Shown here: piece by piece, positions 32,990 through 45,119 of the stretch
Layout: each line of letters opens with the position of its first letter
How positions within the stretch are numbered: position 1 is the stretch's first letter
Assembly: GCF_001039355.2 (NCBI RefSeq)
Contig: NW_019774759.1
Span: forward strand, 406,572-470,571
Source of the DNA: Lingula anatina
Taxonomy: Eukaryota > Brachiopoda > Lingulata > Lingulida > Lingulidae
Length of the DNA: 64,000 bases
Direction of reading: 5' to 3'
Notes under the pieces: generated by a model
Database searches by the model: none
Told to the model about the DNA's origin: nothing
The model's input: only the letters and a program-made list of their open reading frames with translations
Made by a program: the position numbers and the translations under genes

Positions 32990-35458
32990 GCATTTGAACG
33001 TTTCAATGGATAGAAAAAATGCCAAGTGGATATATGATGCATTAGCGAATCAAATAGACGTGTAATACAATGGATGCTCAGATAAATGACCCCGTAGAAC
33101 TAAACAATCGGGTAGATGAATTTAGTAGCATGTTAAGAGATACTGTGTTGCCTTTTTGCAAAGTAAACAAGGTAGATAATCATTCCTCCATAAAGCAGTA
33201 TGAGAAGAAATATTTACAGACTGCCAGTAGAAAATTGGATAAACCATGGTTTGATGAAAATTGTAAAGAAAAGCTAAAATACTATAAGACCGCTCTACAT
33301 GAGTTCAATATGGAAAAAACACCAGATAAGCATAAAATCCTCTTAGACAAAAAATCAAGTTAGAAGAATATTTGCAAACAGCTAAAAAGAAAATAAAGTC
33401 GCTTTGAAGGTGATATGTTAGAATATACCAGAAAGCACAATCCGCGTGTTTTTTATAAGCAGTTCTCACGTAAAAAGAGTGTAAATGTTAATTCGGAGCT
33501 TACTATCGATAAACTCTATGATTATTTTAAGAACGCGACGAATGGTGGAACAGATTGTGACATACGCGAAGTAGACTCCAATGTAGGCTTATACACCGAG
33601 ACAGTTTTCAATGAATTAGATAGTCCTGTGAGTGACGGTGAGATCATAGGCGCAATTAAAACAATAAAAGCTAACAAGAGCTGTGCCGAGGACTGTATGA
33701 TAAATGAAAATTTTATACACTGTAAAAATGTTTTACTACCGGCGTTAAGAACTTTGTTTAATTCTGTACTAGATTCGGGGAACTTTCCAGAGAATTGGTG
33801 TAAGGGTTGTATTATACCTTTACATAAAAAGGGAAATGTTGATGATCCTTGTAATTATAGGGGAATTACGATAACTAGTTGTTTAGGCAAGCTGTTTACT
33901 TCCATACTTAATAAAAGGTTAGAAGCTTGGGATAAGGATAATAGTGTTACAACCGACGCACAATTTGGATTTAAAGCGGGACATAGTACCGTAGATGCTA
34001 TCTTTGTGCTACAGCACGTGATAAATCGTACTTTAAGGAGTAAGAAGAGATTATATTGTGCGTTTGTGGATTATAAATCCGTTTTCGATTCCATCGATAG
34101 GTAAAGTTTATGGAAGAAATTAAATAAACTCGGTGTCCAGGGTAAATTGCTCCAAATTATAAAAAGTCTTTACAGCAAAGTAAAGGCTTGTGTTTTAACA
34201 GTTTAACTTAAAAGTTTAAAGGTCAGCTATCTGAATACATCTAAATACACACCGGTCTATTGCAAGGAGAGGTAATGTCCCCGCTACTTATTTCTTTATA
34301 TGTTAATGATTTTGAAACTTTTTGCTTATCGGAAAATTTTGAAAGTATTGACATACGGGGCATAAATCTTTTTTTTTTACTTATGTACGCAGATGATACG
34401 GTACTTCTATCGGAAACCCCTCAAGGGCTACAAAAAAAATTTTTGGATACTCTGAAATTATACTCACAAAAGTGGAATTTAACGGTCAATACAGCAAAAA
34501 CAAAAAAAAATGGTCTTTAGAAATGGGGGTAAGTTAAGGGCTGAAGAGAAATGGAAATATAACGGTGTTGTCTTAGAAAGGGTGAATCAATCTAGTTATC
34601 TCGGATTACTTTTTAATTTTAATGGAAAGTTTTGTCAAACCCAAAAACATATAGCAGAACAGGGTAAAAACGCATTATTTGCTATTAGTAGCATGTTAAA
34701 AAACCATAACTTTAATGCGTCCACCAGGTGTGCAGTATTTGATACGTACGTTGGTAGTATTTTAAATTATGCATCAGAAATATGGGGATATAATAAGGCA
34801 AAGGATATAAGAAAGGTACATACCGTTTTTTTTTTTTTAAATGCTGGGTGTTAAAAGAAGCACTAGTAATAACTTAGTATATTATGAAACCGGACGATAT
34901 CCACTTATTTTAAGTAGAAAACTAAGAATTTTTAAATATTGGCTGAAAATCCGCTCTTCAAAAAACTGTATTATACAAACATGCTATAAAGATATCTTTA
35001 ACAATGATTTTGAGTGGATAAATTGTATACGGAATGACCTTGAATTAATGGTCTGTCAGTTACTTTTTATGAAAACATGTCGGATGTTTGTATACTGTCT
35101 TTGATAGAACAAAATTGAAGGATCAATTTAGACAAGTACTGACAGGAGAAATATTCACAGCCAGTAAAGGGCTTCTGTATCAACACCTTGTCGATAATTT
35201 TACAATGCAATTATACTTGAATAAGCCAATTTCACAGAAAAGTAAGGAATTTATCGCAAAATTTAGGCTTTCATCACATAATCTAGCTGTAGAGACTGGC
35301 CGATACACAGATACAAATAGGAAATTAAGAATCTGTAAGTTATGCAATTTAAACGATGTAGAGGATGAATTTCATTTTATTCTTAAATGCCCTCACAACA
35401 ATACGTTAAGGCAGAAATATATTAAGAAATTTTATTATACAAAGCCAGGTGTCTTTAA

Positions 35459-35495
<37 letters not shown>

Positions 35496-35500
35496 TTTAT
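32990..35500 (+). pseudogene. 5'-truncated LINE with ORF2 reverse transcriptase, (TAA)n tail
   Basis: Broken frames of one ORF2 are collinear: 33070-33363 (linker after endonuclease), 33415-34104 (RT: YRGITITSCLGKLFTSILNK; QFGFKAGHSTVDAI; motif A FVDYKSVFD), 34260-34520 (GEVMSPLLISLYVNDFE; motif C LMYADDTVLL), 34510-35507 (SSYLGLLF; post-RT; Cys/His motif ICKLCN-DEFHFILKCPH). It ends in (TAA)n at 35461-35495. At least five frameshifts or stops make it inactive; the endonuclease and ORF1 are absent. The fingers and YADD motif and the TAA tail suit the I/Jockey group. Remnants of the same family lie at 14005-14225 and 59357-59452. Confidence 0.85.
35461..35495 (+). repeat. (TAA)n LINE tail microsatellite
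   Basis: About eleven TAA units directly after the last LINE coding frame, consistent with a retrotransposition tail. Confidence 0.8.
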
Positions 35501-35664
35501 TTCTTAAAACCGCACTATACTACCGTCTCAGTGCTGTTTACAGGTAAAATTATCAGGATTACAACTAATTATATATACAATAAAAGCTAAGGTAAAAAAA
35601 CAATTAAAATAATTAAAGCTGGTTAAGGTAGTGATGGTTTGAACAATAAAACTTTTTTTTCTGA

Positions 35665-37012
35665 TAAAATGAGAAAATATTAATTAAAATACTGTGCAAA
35701 TAAAAATGTTTTTAAATCTTTTTTAAAAACCTCAACACTATCAATAGTCCGAATGTGTGAGGGTAATTGATTCCATAAAATTGGTGCTGAAATTTAAAAT
35801 GCTCTGTGGCCGTAGGTTTTGGTTGTTTTTTTTTTTTTTTTATTATCATTTTTGATAAAACAAGGAGTGGAGGTGGATCTGGTAGATCTGGTGAGACTGG
35901 GTGTACTTGGATGTAGCATCGAATTAAAATATGAGGGGCATTCACCTCTGGTGAATTTAAAAACAAACAACAGTAATTTAAAAGCAATTCTCTGTCGTAC
36001 AGGAAGCCAATGTAGTTCGAATAAGATGGGTGAAATGTTTGATCTGAGAGGGGTTTTGGTCAGTAGTCGTGCTGCAGCATTTTGGACAGATTGCAATTTT
36101 TCAATTTGGTAGGTAGGAAGACCATACAGTAGACTGTTTCCGTAATCAAGATGTGAAGTTATAAAGGCATGGACAAGCCTCTCCATTTGACTTTTATCAA
36201 GGATGTGGGATAGTTTGGACATTTTTTTAAGACCATAGAAAGCGGCTTTGCATTTTTTACTGATGTCGGAAGCCATATCGCACCTTTTATCAAAAATTAC
36301 TCCAAGGTTTTTAACCTCATCTTTTACCGTGACTGTACTGTTTCCAATTTCTAATAGTTCTAGTTTTTCCGCATCCTTAGAAAAACGAGAAGTAAAGTGA
36401 ACTACTTCTGTTTTGCCATCATTGAAAACAAGTGAATTGGCATTAAGCCATTGACTCAGCTGAATAATACAATTCTGGATAGATGGTATTACATCTGATG
36501 GCCTGTCGCAAACAATATAAATTTGTGAGTCATCTGCATAGAGCATAAGGTTAAAACCGTACTTAGAGACAATGTCCTCAATTGGTGACGTGTAGAGAGT
36601 GAATAGGATGGGGCCGAGTACAGAGCCTTGTGGCACCACAAGTTAGTGGTGTTGACGGTGATTTGTGAGTGCTTATTGAGACTGATTGTTCACGCTCAGT
36701 CAGGTACGATTTGAACCATGCCAATGCAATACCATCTATACCGAAACGATTTTTTAGTCTGTTGAACAAAATTTCGTGGTTTATTGTGTCAAAGGCTGCA
36801 GACAAATCAAGTAATAGTAAGACCACTTGTTTCTGGTCATTAAGTGCCAGAAGAATATCATTGTGCACTTTGAGCAGCGCTGTTTCAGTGCTATGATGTG
36901 TTCTATATGCCGATTGAACCTTTGCAAAAAATGGATGAGTGTGCAGATAGTCAGTTAGCTGTGTCGCTACTAGGCGCTCCAATACTTTTAATCGAATTAC
37001 TATCACTTAACA
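35665..37012 (-). pseudogene. 5'-truncated CR1/L2-type LINE reverse transcriptase
   Basis: Read on the minus strand: [40 protein letters not shown], motif [16 protein letters not shown], then after a frameshift near 36640 [20 protein letters not shown], motif C LMLYADDSQIY, KNLGVIFD, HLDYGNSLLYGLP, LQSVQNAAARL. The end reads YGHRAF, an in-frame TAA, then ISAPILWNQLPSHIRTIDSV and FKKDLKTFLF. The [23 protein letters not shown], and WN-LP-IR-FK-LKT-LF words are typical of CR1/L2 LINEs. It is inactive (frameshift, stop, no 5' part). It converges tail-to-tail with the LINE at 33-35.5 kb. Confidence 0.85.
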
Positions 37013-37085
37013 ATGTATCACAATTAAACAATTTGGGAAAATACCTGAAATGTGCATCGGAACTAAGATTAATGTCAATCTGACG

Positions 37086-37222
37086 AATTATTATTATTAT
37101 TATTATTGTTTGTATCAGTAGTAGTTATTGTAGTCATAGTAGTTGATTAGATATAACTTTATATTGTCACTGTTTTATATTCTGATGAGCCATAGGGCTT
37201 AAAGGTTTAATAAATTGAATCA
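37086..37222 (+). repeat. ATT microsatellite and LINE 3'-UTR-like fragment
   Basis: A run of ATT units (37086-37108) is followed by sequence ending GATGAGCCATAGGGCTTAAA then TTAATAAATTGAA. The same end appears, inverted, as a 39-bp insertion at 59865-59903. Stretch 37223-37999 has only short ORFs. Confidence 0.5.
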
Positions 37223-37999
37223 ATGGGTCTTCCTCGACAATCGAGTAATTTTACCTGGGAAATTCCTTCTCTGTTATCGGCAAAGTGATCAGATGAAACT
37301 GTCTGTCGAGAAAAAGTGGCCGTCACTTGTGTTAATACGAGTTTTTTACAGGTAACGCTGCACGATTATTTTGTACGGCACTTGGTAATTGCCAGATCAA
37401 TGGAAAAATCCAGTGATTACGTCAGAGCGGTATCTCTCGAAATGCCAGCTAAGATAAAGTGGAGACGCTCTGTTGCACAAGAATCAGCGTTTGAATAAAA
37501 TGACAGAGTGTGGGTGAGTTTTGAAACCACGAAAGTGTTGATTGTAAAAAAGAATCTATTCATATCTTTTGAAGCATGTAAAAGTTGCGTCGGCATTTTA
37601 CTGTGGATGGCGTCTTATACCAGATCAATTACCGTACTTAAGGATAACATGAAGTTATTAATTATTTTATGAATAGGTCTGATTTTCTTTCTTTCCTCTG
37701 GAAATGCATTTTTAACACGAACTTTTCTCTTCCCAATAGCGTACTTGACTTCTTCACTCCTTAGCTGATGTAAGACTTATGGCCTATTACCGCATCGGCT
37801 TATAACTCATTAACTATGCTCCGACCCCCTCATGGCAAAGGCCCTTACCAACAGAGGCGTGGCTTAGACGTCAGCCTGACCAGGGGCGCGTGTCGGTTGA
37901 AAAACTCATCAAAAGACACATTTTGCGGTGCAAATTCAAAAAAAAGTATTACATCCAACGTTAGATATTTTTTGATTAATATAAACACCAAAAACTGAA

Positions 38000-38392
38000 A
38001 TGAGATAGGTGATAAAGTGTAGGTACTATTCGGCTGCATTCACATTGTTCGACTGCATTCACACGTTAAAGACAAATACACATTACATCATGAGGCGTAC
38101 CAGACAACTTGAATCTGAATAGGCTACCTATTCCCTGATTTCTCACATTATTGCAGACCCCTAATAGCAAAGGGTATTTTCAAAATGCGCTGTTACTGGA
38201 TAATCTGAAAATATGGAATGATTTCTGACGTTGCAAAAATCAAATGTTGCAATAGCGTTGCCAATAATTATAACTTATTTTTAGCGGTGTAGACGCAATA
38301 TTAAATGTCGATAGACGCATATATGAGCCACTGGTTAACAACCCGAGCTATGTGAATGCAGCCGAATAAAACTACACTACCACCTATCTCAT
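38000..38392. mobile_element. MITE with ~42-bp inverted termini
   Basis: The left end ATGAGATAGGTG, then ATTCGGCTGCATTCACA, is inverted at the right (TGTGAATGCAGCCGAAT, CACCTATCTCAT). Length ~393 bp. A partial copy in reverse orientation at 58127-60700 is split by the TTAA element, so the TTAA in ..GCAATATTAAATG.. (38305-38320) here is the matching empty site. Confidence 0.75.
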
Positions 38393-38476
38393 TTGTGTCT
38401 AAATAAAAGCCGAGTGCCAGGTTGCCACTTGAAGTTTGGGATTTGAACACAGCAGTCGTGTTTGTCTCTACATGTC

Positions 38477-38527
38477 ATGGCGGAGGATAACCCTTGTGGA
38501 TGTGATGAAATACCATCGTTGCATGAG
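38477..38527 (+). CDS. Candidate short first exon
   Basis: An ATG in good context (CATGTCATGGCGG) opens MAEDNPCGCDEIPSLHE, ended by GAG|GTACAG, a fair donor. No downstream partner exon was found, and the following DNA (38528-39140) is a degenerate repeat of CATTTCGTAAATATTGATCT words. Treat as weak. Confidence 0.2.
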
Positions 38528-39152
38528 GTACAGTTTATAGCATTTATCTTTATTGGTTATCATTTCGTAAATGTTGCTGAAATACAAGGTTGGAGTAACA
38601 TTTTTGTAGTACAATTATCTTTATTGGTCATCATTTCGTAAATATTGATCTCAAGGTCAGGCCAGTGTGTATCATTGCGCTTTTTCGCCACTACAGTACA
38701 ATCGCCGATTCATGCAGGGTAGTCTCCGCTCAGAATCTGTCATAGGACCGTTTCCAGTCGCGATCTGTCATTGTAAAATAAGTGATTCTCTTACAGTCTG
38801 CCCTAAGAGAATCACCGATTCGTTTGTTATCTCAGCACGTAAAAATGCAAAATAGATGATCTGCTTTTTAAATGTCCACTTTATTAAAAATGTCATACTG
38901 TCTGCAGGTTTTATTGTAATGGCTTAAAAAACATTGTAAATATTGATCTTATGGTTAGGTCAGTGTTTATACCTGTAATTGCGTTCTGACGCAGAGTATT
39001 CCTTACGTTTTTCACTTGAGTCCATGACAATTGTGTATTGCGATCCTTTATTTGTGTTTAAGTATTCACTGGTTCTACTTACTGAGTCAGATTGTATATC
39101 GCTGTGTATTGTCGTCTCTGTTATCCTACACGTCTGCACGGTAGCTGTATTA

Positions 39153-39379
39153 GGGTGTATTTCCAGAGATTTAGATCGATCCAGGGATTAAAATTTAGAT
39201 CGACCTAACTCCCTGGAAGTTCAAGCTAAATTGCAGTCAGACGAGCGGGCACCAGAGTTAATTACCCCCTTACAGCTTTTAGTAGGCCGGGACAGACGCT
39301 TAACCGGCCAAGCTGACAGTAATCTAGTGAGACTCCCCACAGGGATAGATCGATCTAAAAATCAATGGAAATGGGGTGT
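39153..39379. mobile_element. MITE family 'GATCGATC', copy 3 (reverse orientation)
   Basis: Ends GGGTGTATTTCCAGAGATTT and GGAAATGGGGTG, internal GTTAATTACCCCCTTACAGC, flanked by TA. A fragment of another copy starts right after the N at 41868. Confidence 0.7.
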
Positions 39380-40029
39380 TAGCGAAAACTCACCCGGATA
39401 AGGCGGGGATATTGGGCTCTCCACCTGGTGGGCGCAGTACTTACCGTAATTGCGCACACGTACTCTGAGCAGGGAAGAAGGGAAATACACACCGTTGTCT
39501 TTCAGTGACATTTTAAGTGAAATTCCAGATATGTCACTATAGTCGAGTAGCCAGAACGCTAACCCTGCAATGTTTTTCCTGTAAACTTTTTTGCTGAAAT
39601 GCATTCTTTAGGCCGAGAGAAGAAAAATTAGCTTGGTTGCTATTTCCGAGACATTTAGCATTTTTCAATATGGCCGTCACTTTGTGAGAAAATGAAGAAA
39701 AATGTTATTTTTGCCAATATACACTTACAGCCTATGGAAGCTTTGAGATAGGAATGTATGCATATTTTTAATTGTAGGTGAGTTGTAATAATTCATTGTG
39801 GATTAATTGATGATTTAGTGCTCGGGTAGTTGAGATAATGATGAGTTGTCATGTCGTCATGGTCCGTTGCACATGGTTTTGCAAAAGTGGACCAAATACA
39901 CATTGAGCAATAATCAGTCGGCATCTGCACATTTTAAAGATTAGTTTTGGGGCCTATAAATGCCCATAAAAGGCCAGCATTGTTGTTAGTCCAGTGAACG
40001 GAATCATGCCATATTGTCTATCATGTGAA

Positions 40030-40740
40030 CAACGTACGTCTCTGGGCGCTGGGTGTGAGGAGAGTCTGATTTGGGCTACAGTGTATGGGCTGCTCCCAAC
40101 CCACAATCAGGAACCTGGTTGAATGACACAACATGCCAGGCTCTGTTGGCGATAGACTGCAGCCAGGGCGAGAGAGTGTCAACTCCCGACCAGGATCGCT
40201 ACATCAGGTTGCACCACTTGCGGGACCAATATCGCCATATCAGTTGTACAGCAAAAGAAGCACCCAGGAGGAAGAACAACCGGAGCAGCAGCCAGACTGT
40301 GCGTCGACGCTTGCCGGAGGTCAACCGTTGGTGGTCGTTGATTGAAACATACCAGTAATTTCCTGTCACAACAAAGATCAAATTCTGCTACCTCACATGA
40401 CCTCGTTCATGCAGCAGCAAATTTATGTCACCGTTTCTCAACAGGACAAGACCCGTCCACATTCGGCACAAATGATCCATGCTTATCTGGAGACCCAAGG
40501 GTGGATGTCCTACCCCGGCCTGCCTATTCTCCGAATATGAATCCGATTGAACACTTGTGGTACTATCTTGGCCGTCCGTTGGCCATGGCAGCAGCTGATC
40601 CAGGCACTACGGCAAGACAGGAATAGGATTCTGCATGACATCATCCCATTTATAGCCCGAGAATGCGCCAACGGATCATTATTAATTTTAACCTCCCCCC
40701 GTCCCCACAAACGTACTTGGTTGGACTTTCTGTAAATTTA
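40030..40740 (+). pseudogene. Tc1-like transposase pseudogene A
   Basis: The frame at 40071 reads STPDQDRYIRLHHLRDQYRH, then SSSQTVRRRLPEV, the second DNA-binding region of a Tc1-family transposase. Another frame gives QQDKTRPHSAQMIHAYLETQ (the catalytic 'QQDNAR-H-A' block, with D conserved), and a third PAYSPNMNPIEHLWYYLGRP (the 'SPD-NPIEHLW' block, here N for D). Most of the DDE domain between the first two blocks is deleted, and there are frameshifts. No terminal inverted repeats were identified. Confidence 0.75.
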
Positions 40741-41111
40741 GGGTCCCGATTAAAGATTAACATTTTGGACTCCCTGTACCACAAATCCTGCGGAAAACCC
40801 TGCTGGCCCTTGAAAAAATTTCCATCAGACTGAGACTGTATTAAAAAGAGAATGTAACTGTCAGTCCTATCAATGACCCTCTTTTATAGAGTCTTAGTAT
40901 AACTATACCTTACTAGGACACCTTGTCAATAAATAAATAGAAGGGTTTAATGTATATTATGGGCATTTTTACAATCCTGGGCACTTTTCAGATTTTCCCA
41001 CATATTGCTAATTAACAAATTACATACATATGATCAAAGAATTCTTTTATCACTATGTTAGAGAGTGGTGTAAGTGAAGATAAACACTGAAAATAGAAAC
41101 CAAATATCAAC

Positions 41112-41718
41112 TATTTCCACCTAGAACGATACGTTGTCCACTATCAAATTAAGTCTGTTTCTCAGATCTTTGTTACCCACATAATATGTTTGTGATGAGT
41201 AACTACGAAGTGTTCTTGGGCATTTTGGAAAATCCAAGATGGCTGCCATGTGCCCCAGGAATTCTAGTATACGGGGGATTCAACTAATGGCAACTGGAAA
41301 GATTAGTTTTTCACTATCAAATTAAGCTGGTTTCTGAGTGTTTTCCACATCCTTTCTATCCACACAATATGTATGTGGTGAGTAACTAACAGTATTCTTG
41401 GGCATTTTGAGAAAATCCATGATGGCCGTCATATGTAATAGGAATACTTCTAGTATAACAAAGGGTTGGAACTAATGCCAGCTAATTCACTATGAAATTC
41501 AGTTTATTTTTTTAGTGTTTTACACATTATTATTACACCGTGATACATATCTAGCAGGTAATAAATGTGTATATATTTGATCATTTTGAGAAAACCCAAG
41601 ATGGCCGTCACTGGCCATAGGAATACTACTACAATGTAGAATTACAACTGCACATCCATGGCTTTTCATCTACTACCAGGGTGAATTTGTGTTTGCTTAT
41701 CAAGTTTTACCCATCCTT
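41112..41718. repeat. ~180-bp tandem array with AAGATGGC motif, present only in duplicate A
   Basis: Three to four degenerate units share CTATCAAATTAAG, CACA(C/T)AATATGT, GAGTAACTA, TTCTTGGGCATTTT and (A)AGATGGC(C/T)G(T/C)C. The motif recurs near 41236, 41419 and 41598. The array is missing from duplicate B at 44883/44884. Confidence 0.7.
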
Positions 41719-41871
41719 ATCCGAGTCCAAAGTTATGCTAAAGTAAATCCCGAAAAATGACTAAACAAATTTCCCGTTTTAGTCATATGAAATAAAAAGC
41801 AATCTGAAATAAATTAAAACAGTGTTTGAAATTGCATTTTTTTTATTATAAAACACTCAGTAGTAAGNTTC

Positions 41872-44800
41872 AGCCGGCCAAGCTGACAGTAATCTGGTGA
41901 GACTCCCCACAGGGATAGATCGATCTAAAAATCTATGGAAATGGGGTGTTAGCGATAACTCACCCGGATAAGGCGGGGATATTGGGCTCTCCACCTGGTG
42001 GGCGCAGTACTTAGCGTAATTGCGCACACGTCCTCTGAGCAGGGAAGAAGGGAAATACACACTGTTGTCTTTCAGTGACATTTTAAGTGAAATTCCAGAT
42101 ATGTCACTATAGTCGAGTAGCCAGAACGCTAACCCTGCAATGTTTTTCCTGTAACCTTTTTTCCAGAAATGCATTCTTTAGGCCGAGAGAAGAAAAATTA
42201 GCTTGGTTGCTATTTCCGAGACATTGAGCATTTTTCAATACGGCCGTCACTTTGTGAGAAAATATAGAAAAACGACCAGAAGTCGCCGGGTATACTTTAT
42301 TTAGAACTTCTATAAACATTTTTCATATCAGGAGAGCACAACATTACTAGTTTATACACTTACGCGCGAAACATTTAGCAAAAAGACAAAATGGCCGTCA
42401 AAATATATGGCAGAAAGTAAAAAAAAGTCGCAAATTCAGTTCGCTTTTTGCATATTTTGTCTTAATAAAAGCATATCCGCCTTTTCTATTCATGTTCATC
42501 GTGATCATTTGTTAGCCATGATCCGTAACTCTCAGAAACTGCTTATTTGACATTTATCAGATGGTGGCAGGCGGTGTCATCTCCCGAGAGTCCATTTACC
42601 ACTCCCACGAGCCCCCATAGTGAAAGCCTACTTTGTTATATCTTACAAGCTTTTTAAAAAGCAATTATTTCATCTGGGCTTTAAAACTTAGAAAAACTTA
42701 TTAAGCTTGGCTTTCTATGCAAGTTTATACTTACGAGGCATTGATAGTTTTTCAAAATTCAAGATGGTCGTCAATCTGTTGTAAGAATAGCAAGAGCCAT
42801 ACATTCAAATCAAAATGTGTATGCTTCACTCCATTGCTCGCCATTGCATATTTATGTGTACATCCATGCACATTGCGGTCATTTATTTGATTTCATTTCA
42901 TAAATAATGGTCTCCAAAACATAATGGAAAGGGCAAAAAATTAAACAACCGTAAAACTACAAGCCCTTTAACTGAAATTGACCTTAAATGGAACAAAACG
43001 ATAAACCTGCGGTCAAGACATAGCTCAGAATAAAACATATTTTAGGTTAAATAATACAAAAGAGAAAACCAATATGTCCGTCAATGCTACTTTATGATCA
43101 AACCAAACATTAATTGCGGATATCTTAGTTCTGACTACAAGTTTTTCATTCAAAATCAAATATTACATGGTGGATGAGGTCAGTGGATGTGGATGAGATG
43201 TGCAAGGTATTATCATCCCAGTGTGTGTAAACTAAATCATTCTGAAATTTAAAAAGGCGTCAGATCGTTTTTCTTAGGGTTGGATTATTTTTATCCTCTT
43301 TTTGGAATTTTTAAAATATTTTTAACACCTATGGGTTAAGGCATTTTTGTTGTATAATTATGAATTTGATTATAAATAATCAAGACCCAGGCGGCGGCAT
43401 ACAAACCCAGTGTATGGGGCACATGAGGTCAGCTATTCTTGACAACGTGGCATAATTCGGGGATATGATAGCTACCCATGTATTTGAAATGTTGTTTTTG
43501 CCAATATACACTTACAGCCTATGGAAGCTTTGAGATAGGAATGTATGCATATTTTTAATTGAAGGTGAGTTGTAATAATTCATTGTGGATTAATTGATGA
43601 TTTAGTGCTCGGGTAGTTGAGATAATGATGAGCTGTCATGTCGTCATACCGTTGCACATGGTTTTGCAAAAGTGGACCAAATACACATTGAGCAATAATC
43701 AGTGGGCATCTGCACATTTTAAGGATTGGTTTTGGAGCCTATAAAGGCCCATAAAAGGCCAGCATTGTTGTTAGTCCAGTGAACGGAATCATGCCATATT
43801 GTCTATCATGTGAACAACGTACGTCTCTGGGCGCTGGGTGTGAGGGGAGTCTGATTTGGGCTACAGTGTATGGGCTGCTCCCAACCCACAATCAGGAACC
43901 TGGTTGAATGACACAACATGCCAGGCTCTGTTGGAGATAGACTGCAGCCAGGGCGAGAGAGTGTCAACTCCCGACCAGGATCGCTACATCAGGTTGCACC
44001 ACCTGCGGGACCAATTTCGCCATATCAGTTGTACAGCAAAAGAAGCACCCAGGAGGAAGAACAACCGGAGCAGCAGCCAGACTGTGCGTCGACGCTTGCC
44101 GGAGGTCAACCGTTGGTGGTCGTTGATTGCAACATACCAGTAACTTCTTGTCACAACAAAGATCAGATTCTGCTACCTCACATGACCTCGTTCAGCAAAC
44201 TGATGTCACCGTTTCCCAACAGGGCAAGACCCGTCCACATTCGGCACAAATGATCCATGCGTATCTGGAGACCCAAGGGTGGATTTCCTACCCCGGCCTG
44301 CCTATTCTCCGGATATGAATCCGATTGAACACTTGTGGTACTATCTTTGCCGTCCGTTGGCAAGGCAGCAGCTGATCAAGGCACTACGGCAAGACAGGAA
44401 TAGGATTCTGCATGACATCATCCCATTTATAGCCCGAGAATGCGCCATCATTATTAATTTTACCCTCCCCCCGTCCCCACAAACGTACTTGGTTGGACTT
44501 TCTGTAAATTTAGGGTCCCGATTACAGATTAACATTTTGGACTCCCTGTACCACAAATCCTGTGGAAAGCCCTGCTGGCCCTTGAAAAAATTTCCATCAG
44601 ACTGAGACTGTATTAAAAAGAGAATGTAACTGTCAGTCCTATCAATGACCCTCTTTTATAGAGTCTTAGTATGACTATACCTTACTAGGACACCTTGTCA
44701 ATAAATAAATAGAAGGGTTAAATGTATATTATGGGCATTTTTACAATCCTCGGCACTTTTCAGATTTTCCCACATATTGCTAATTAACAAATTACATACA

Positions 44801-45040
44801 TATGATCAAAGAATTCTTTTATCACTATGTTAGAAAATGGTGTAAGTGAAGATAAAAACTGAAAATAGAAACCAAATATCAACTCCGAGTCCAAAGTTAT
44901 GCTAAAGCAAATCCCGAAAAATGACCAAACAAATTTCCCGTTTTAGTCATATGAAATAAAAAGCAATCTGAAATAAATTAAAACAGTGTTTGACATTGCA
45001 TTTTTTTTTTTTTTGATTATAAAACATTCAGTAGTAAGGT
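41872..45040. repeat. Segmental duplicate B
   Basis: Collinear with duplicate A. B alone carries 42262-43490 (1.23 kb), non-coding, with AAATGGCCGTC and AAGATGGTCGTC motifs. It starts immediately after the N at 41868, inside a 'GATCGATC' MITE. Confidence 0.85.
43815..44525 (+). pseudogene. Tc1-like transposase pseudogene B
   Basis: Same blocks as copy A (STPDQDRYIRLHHLRDQFRH; QQGKTRPHSAQMIHAYLETQ; PAYSPDMNPIEHLWYYLCRP, here with the consensus D) plus LIKALRQDRNRILHDIIPFI, the usual C-terminal helix region. It has the same internal deletion as copy A and small indels of its own, so the deletion predates the duplication. Confidence 0.75.
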
Positions 45041-45119
45041 GGAAGCAAAAAAGTTTAAATATTAACAGGAGAGAGGTGTATCCTAGAAAAAAAGTCTTTT
45101 AATGGCATGCTGGTATTTC

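Larger units (their letters stand above)
39303..41867. repeat. Segmental duplicate A (contains Tc1-like remnant)
   Basis: Collinear with 41872-45040 at roughly 98% identity. Copy A alone carries 41112-41718, a tandem array of ~180-bp units. Copy A ends at the N at 41868. Confidence 0.85.
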
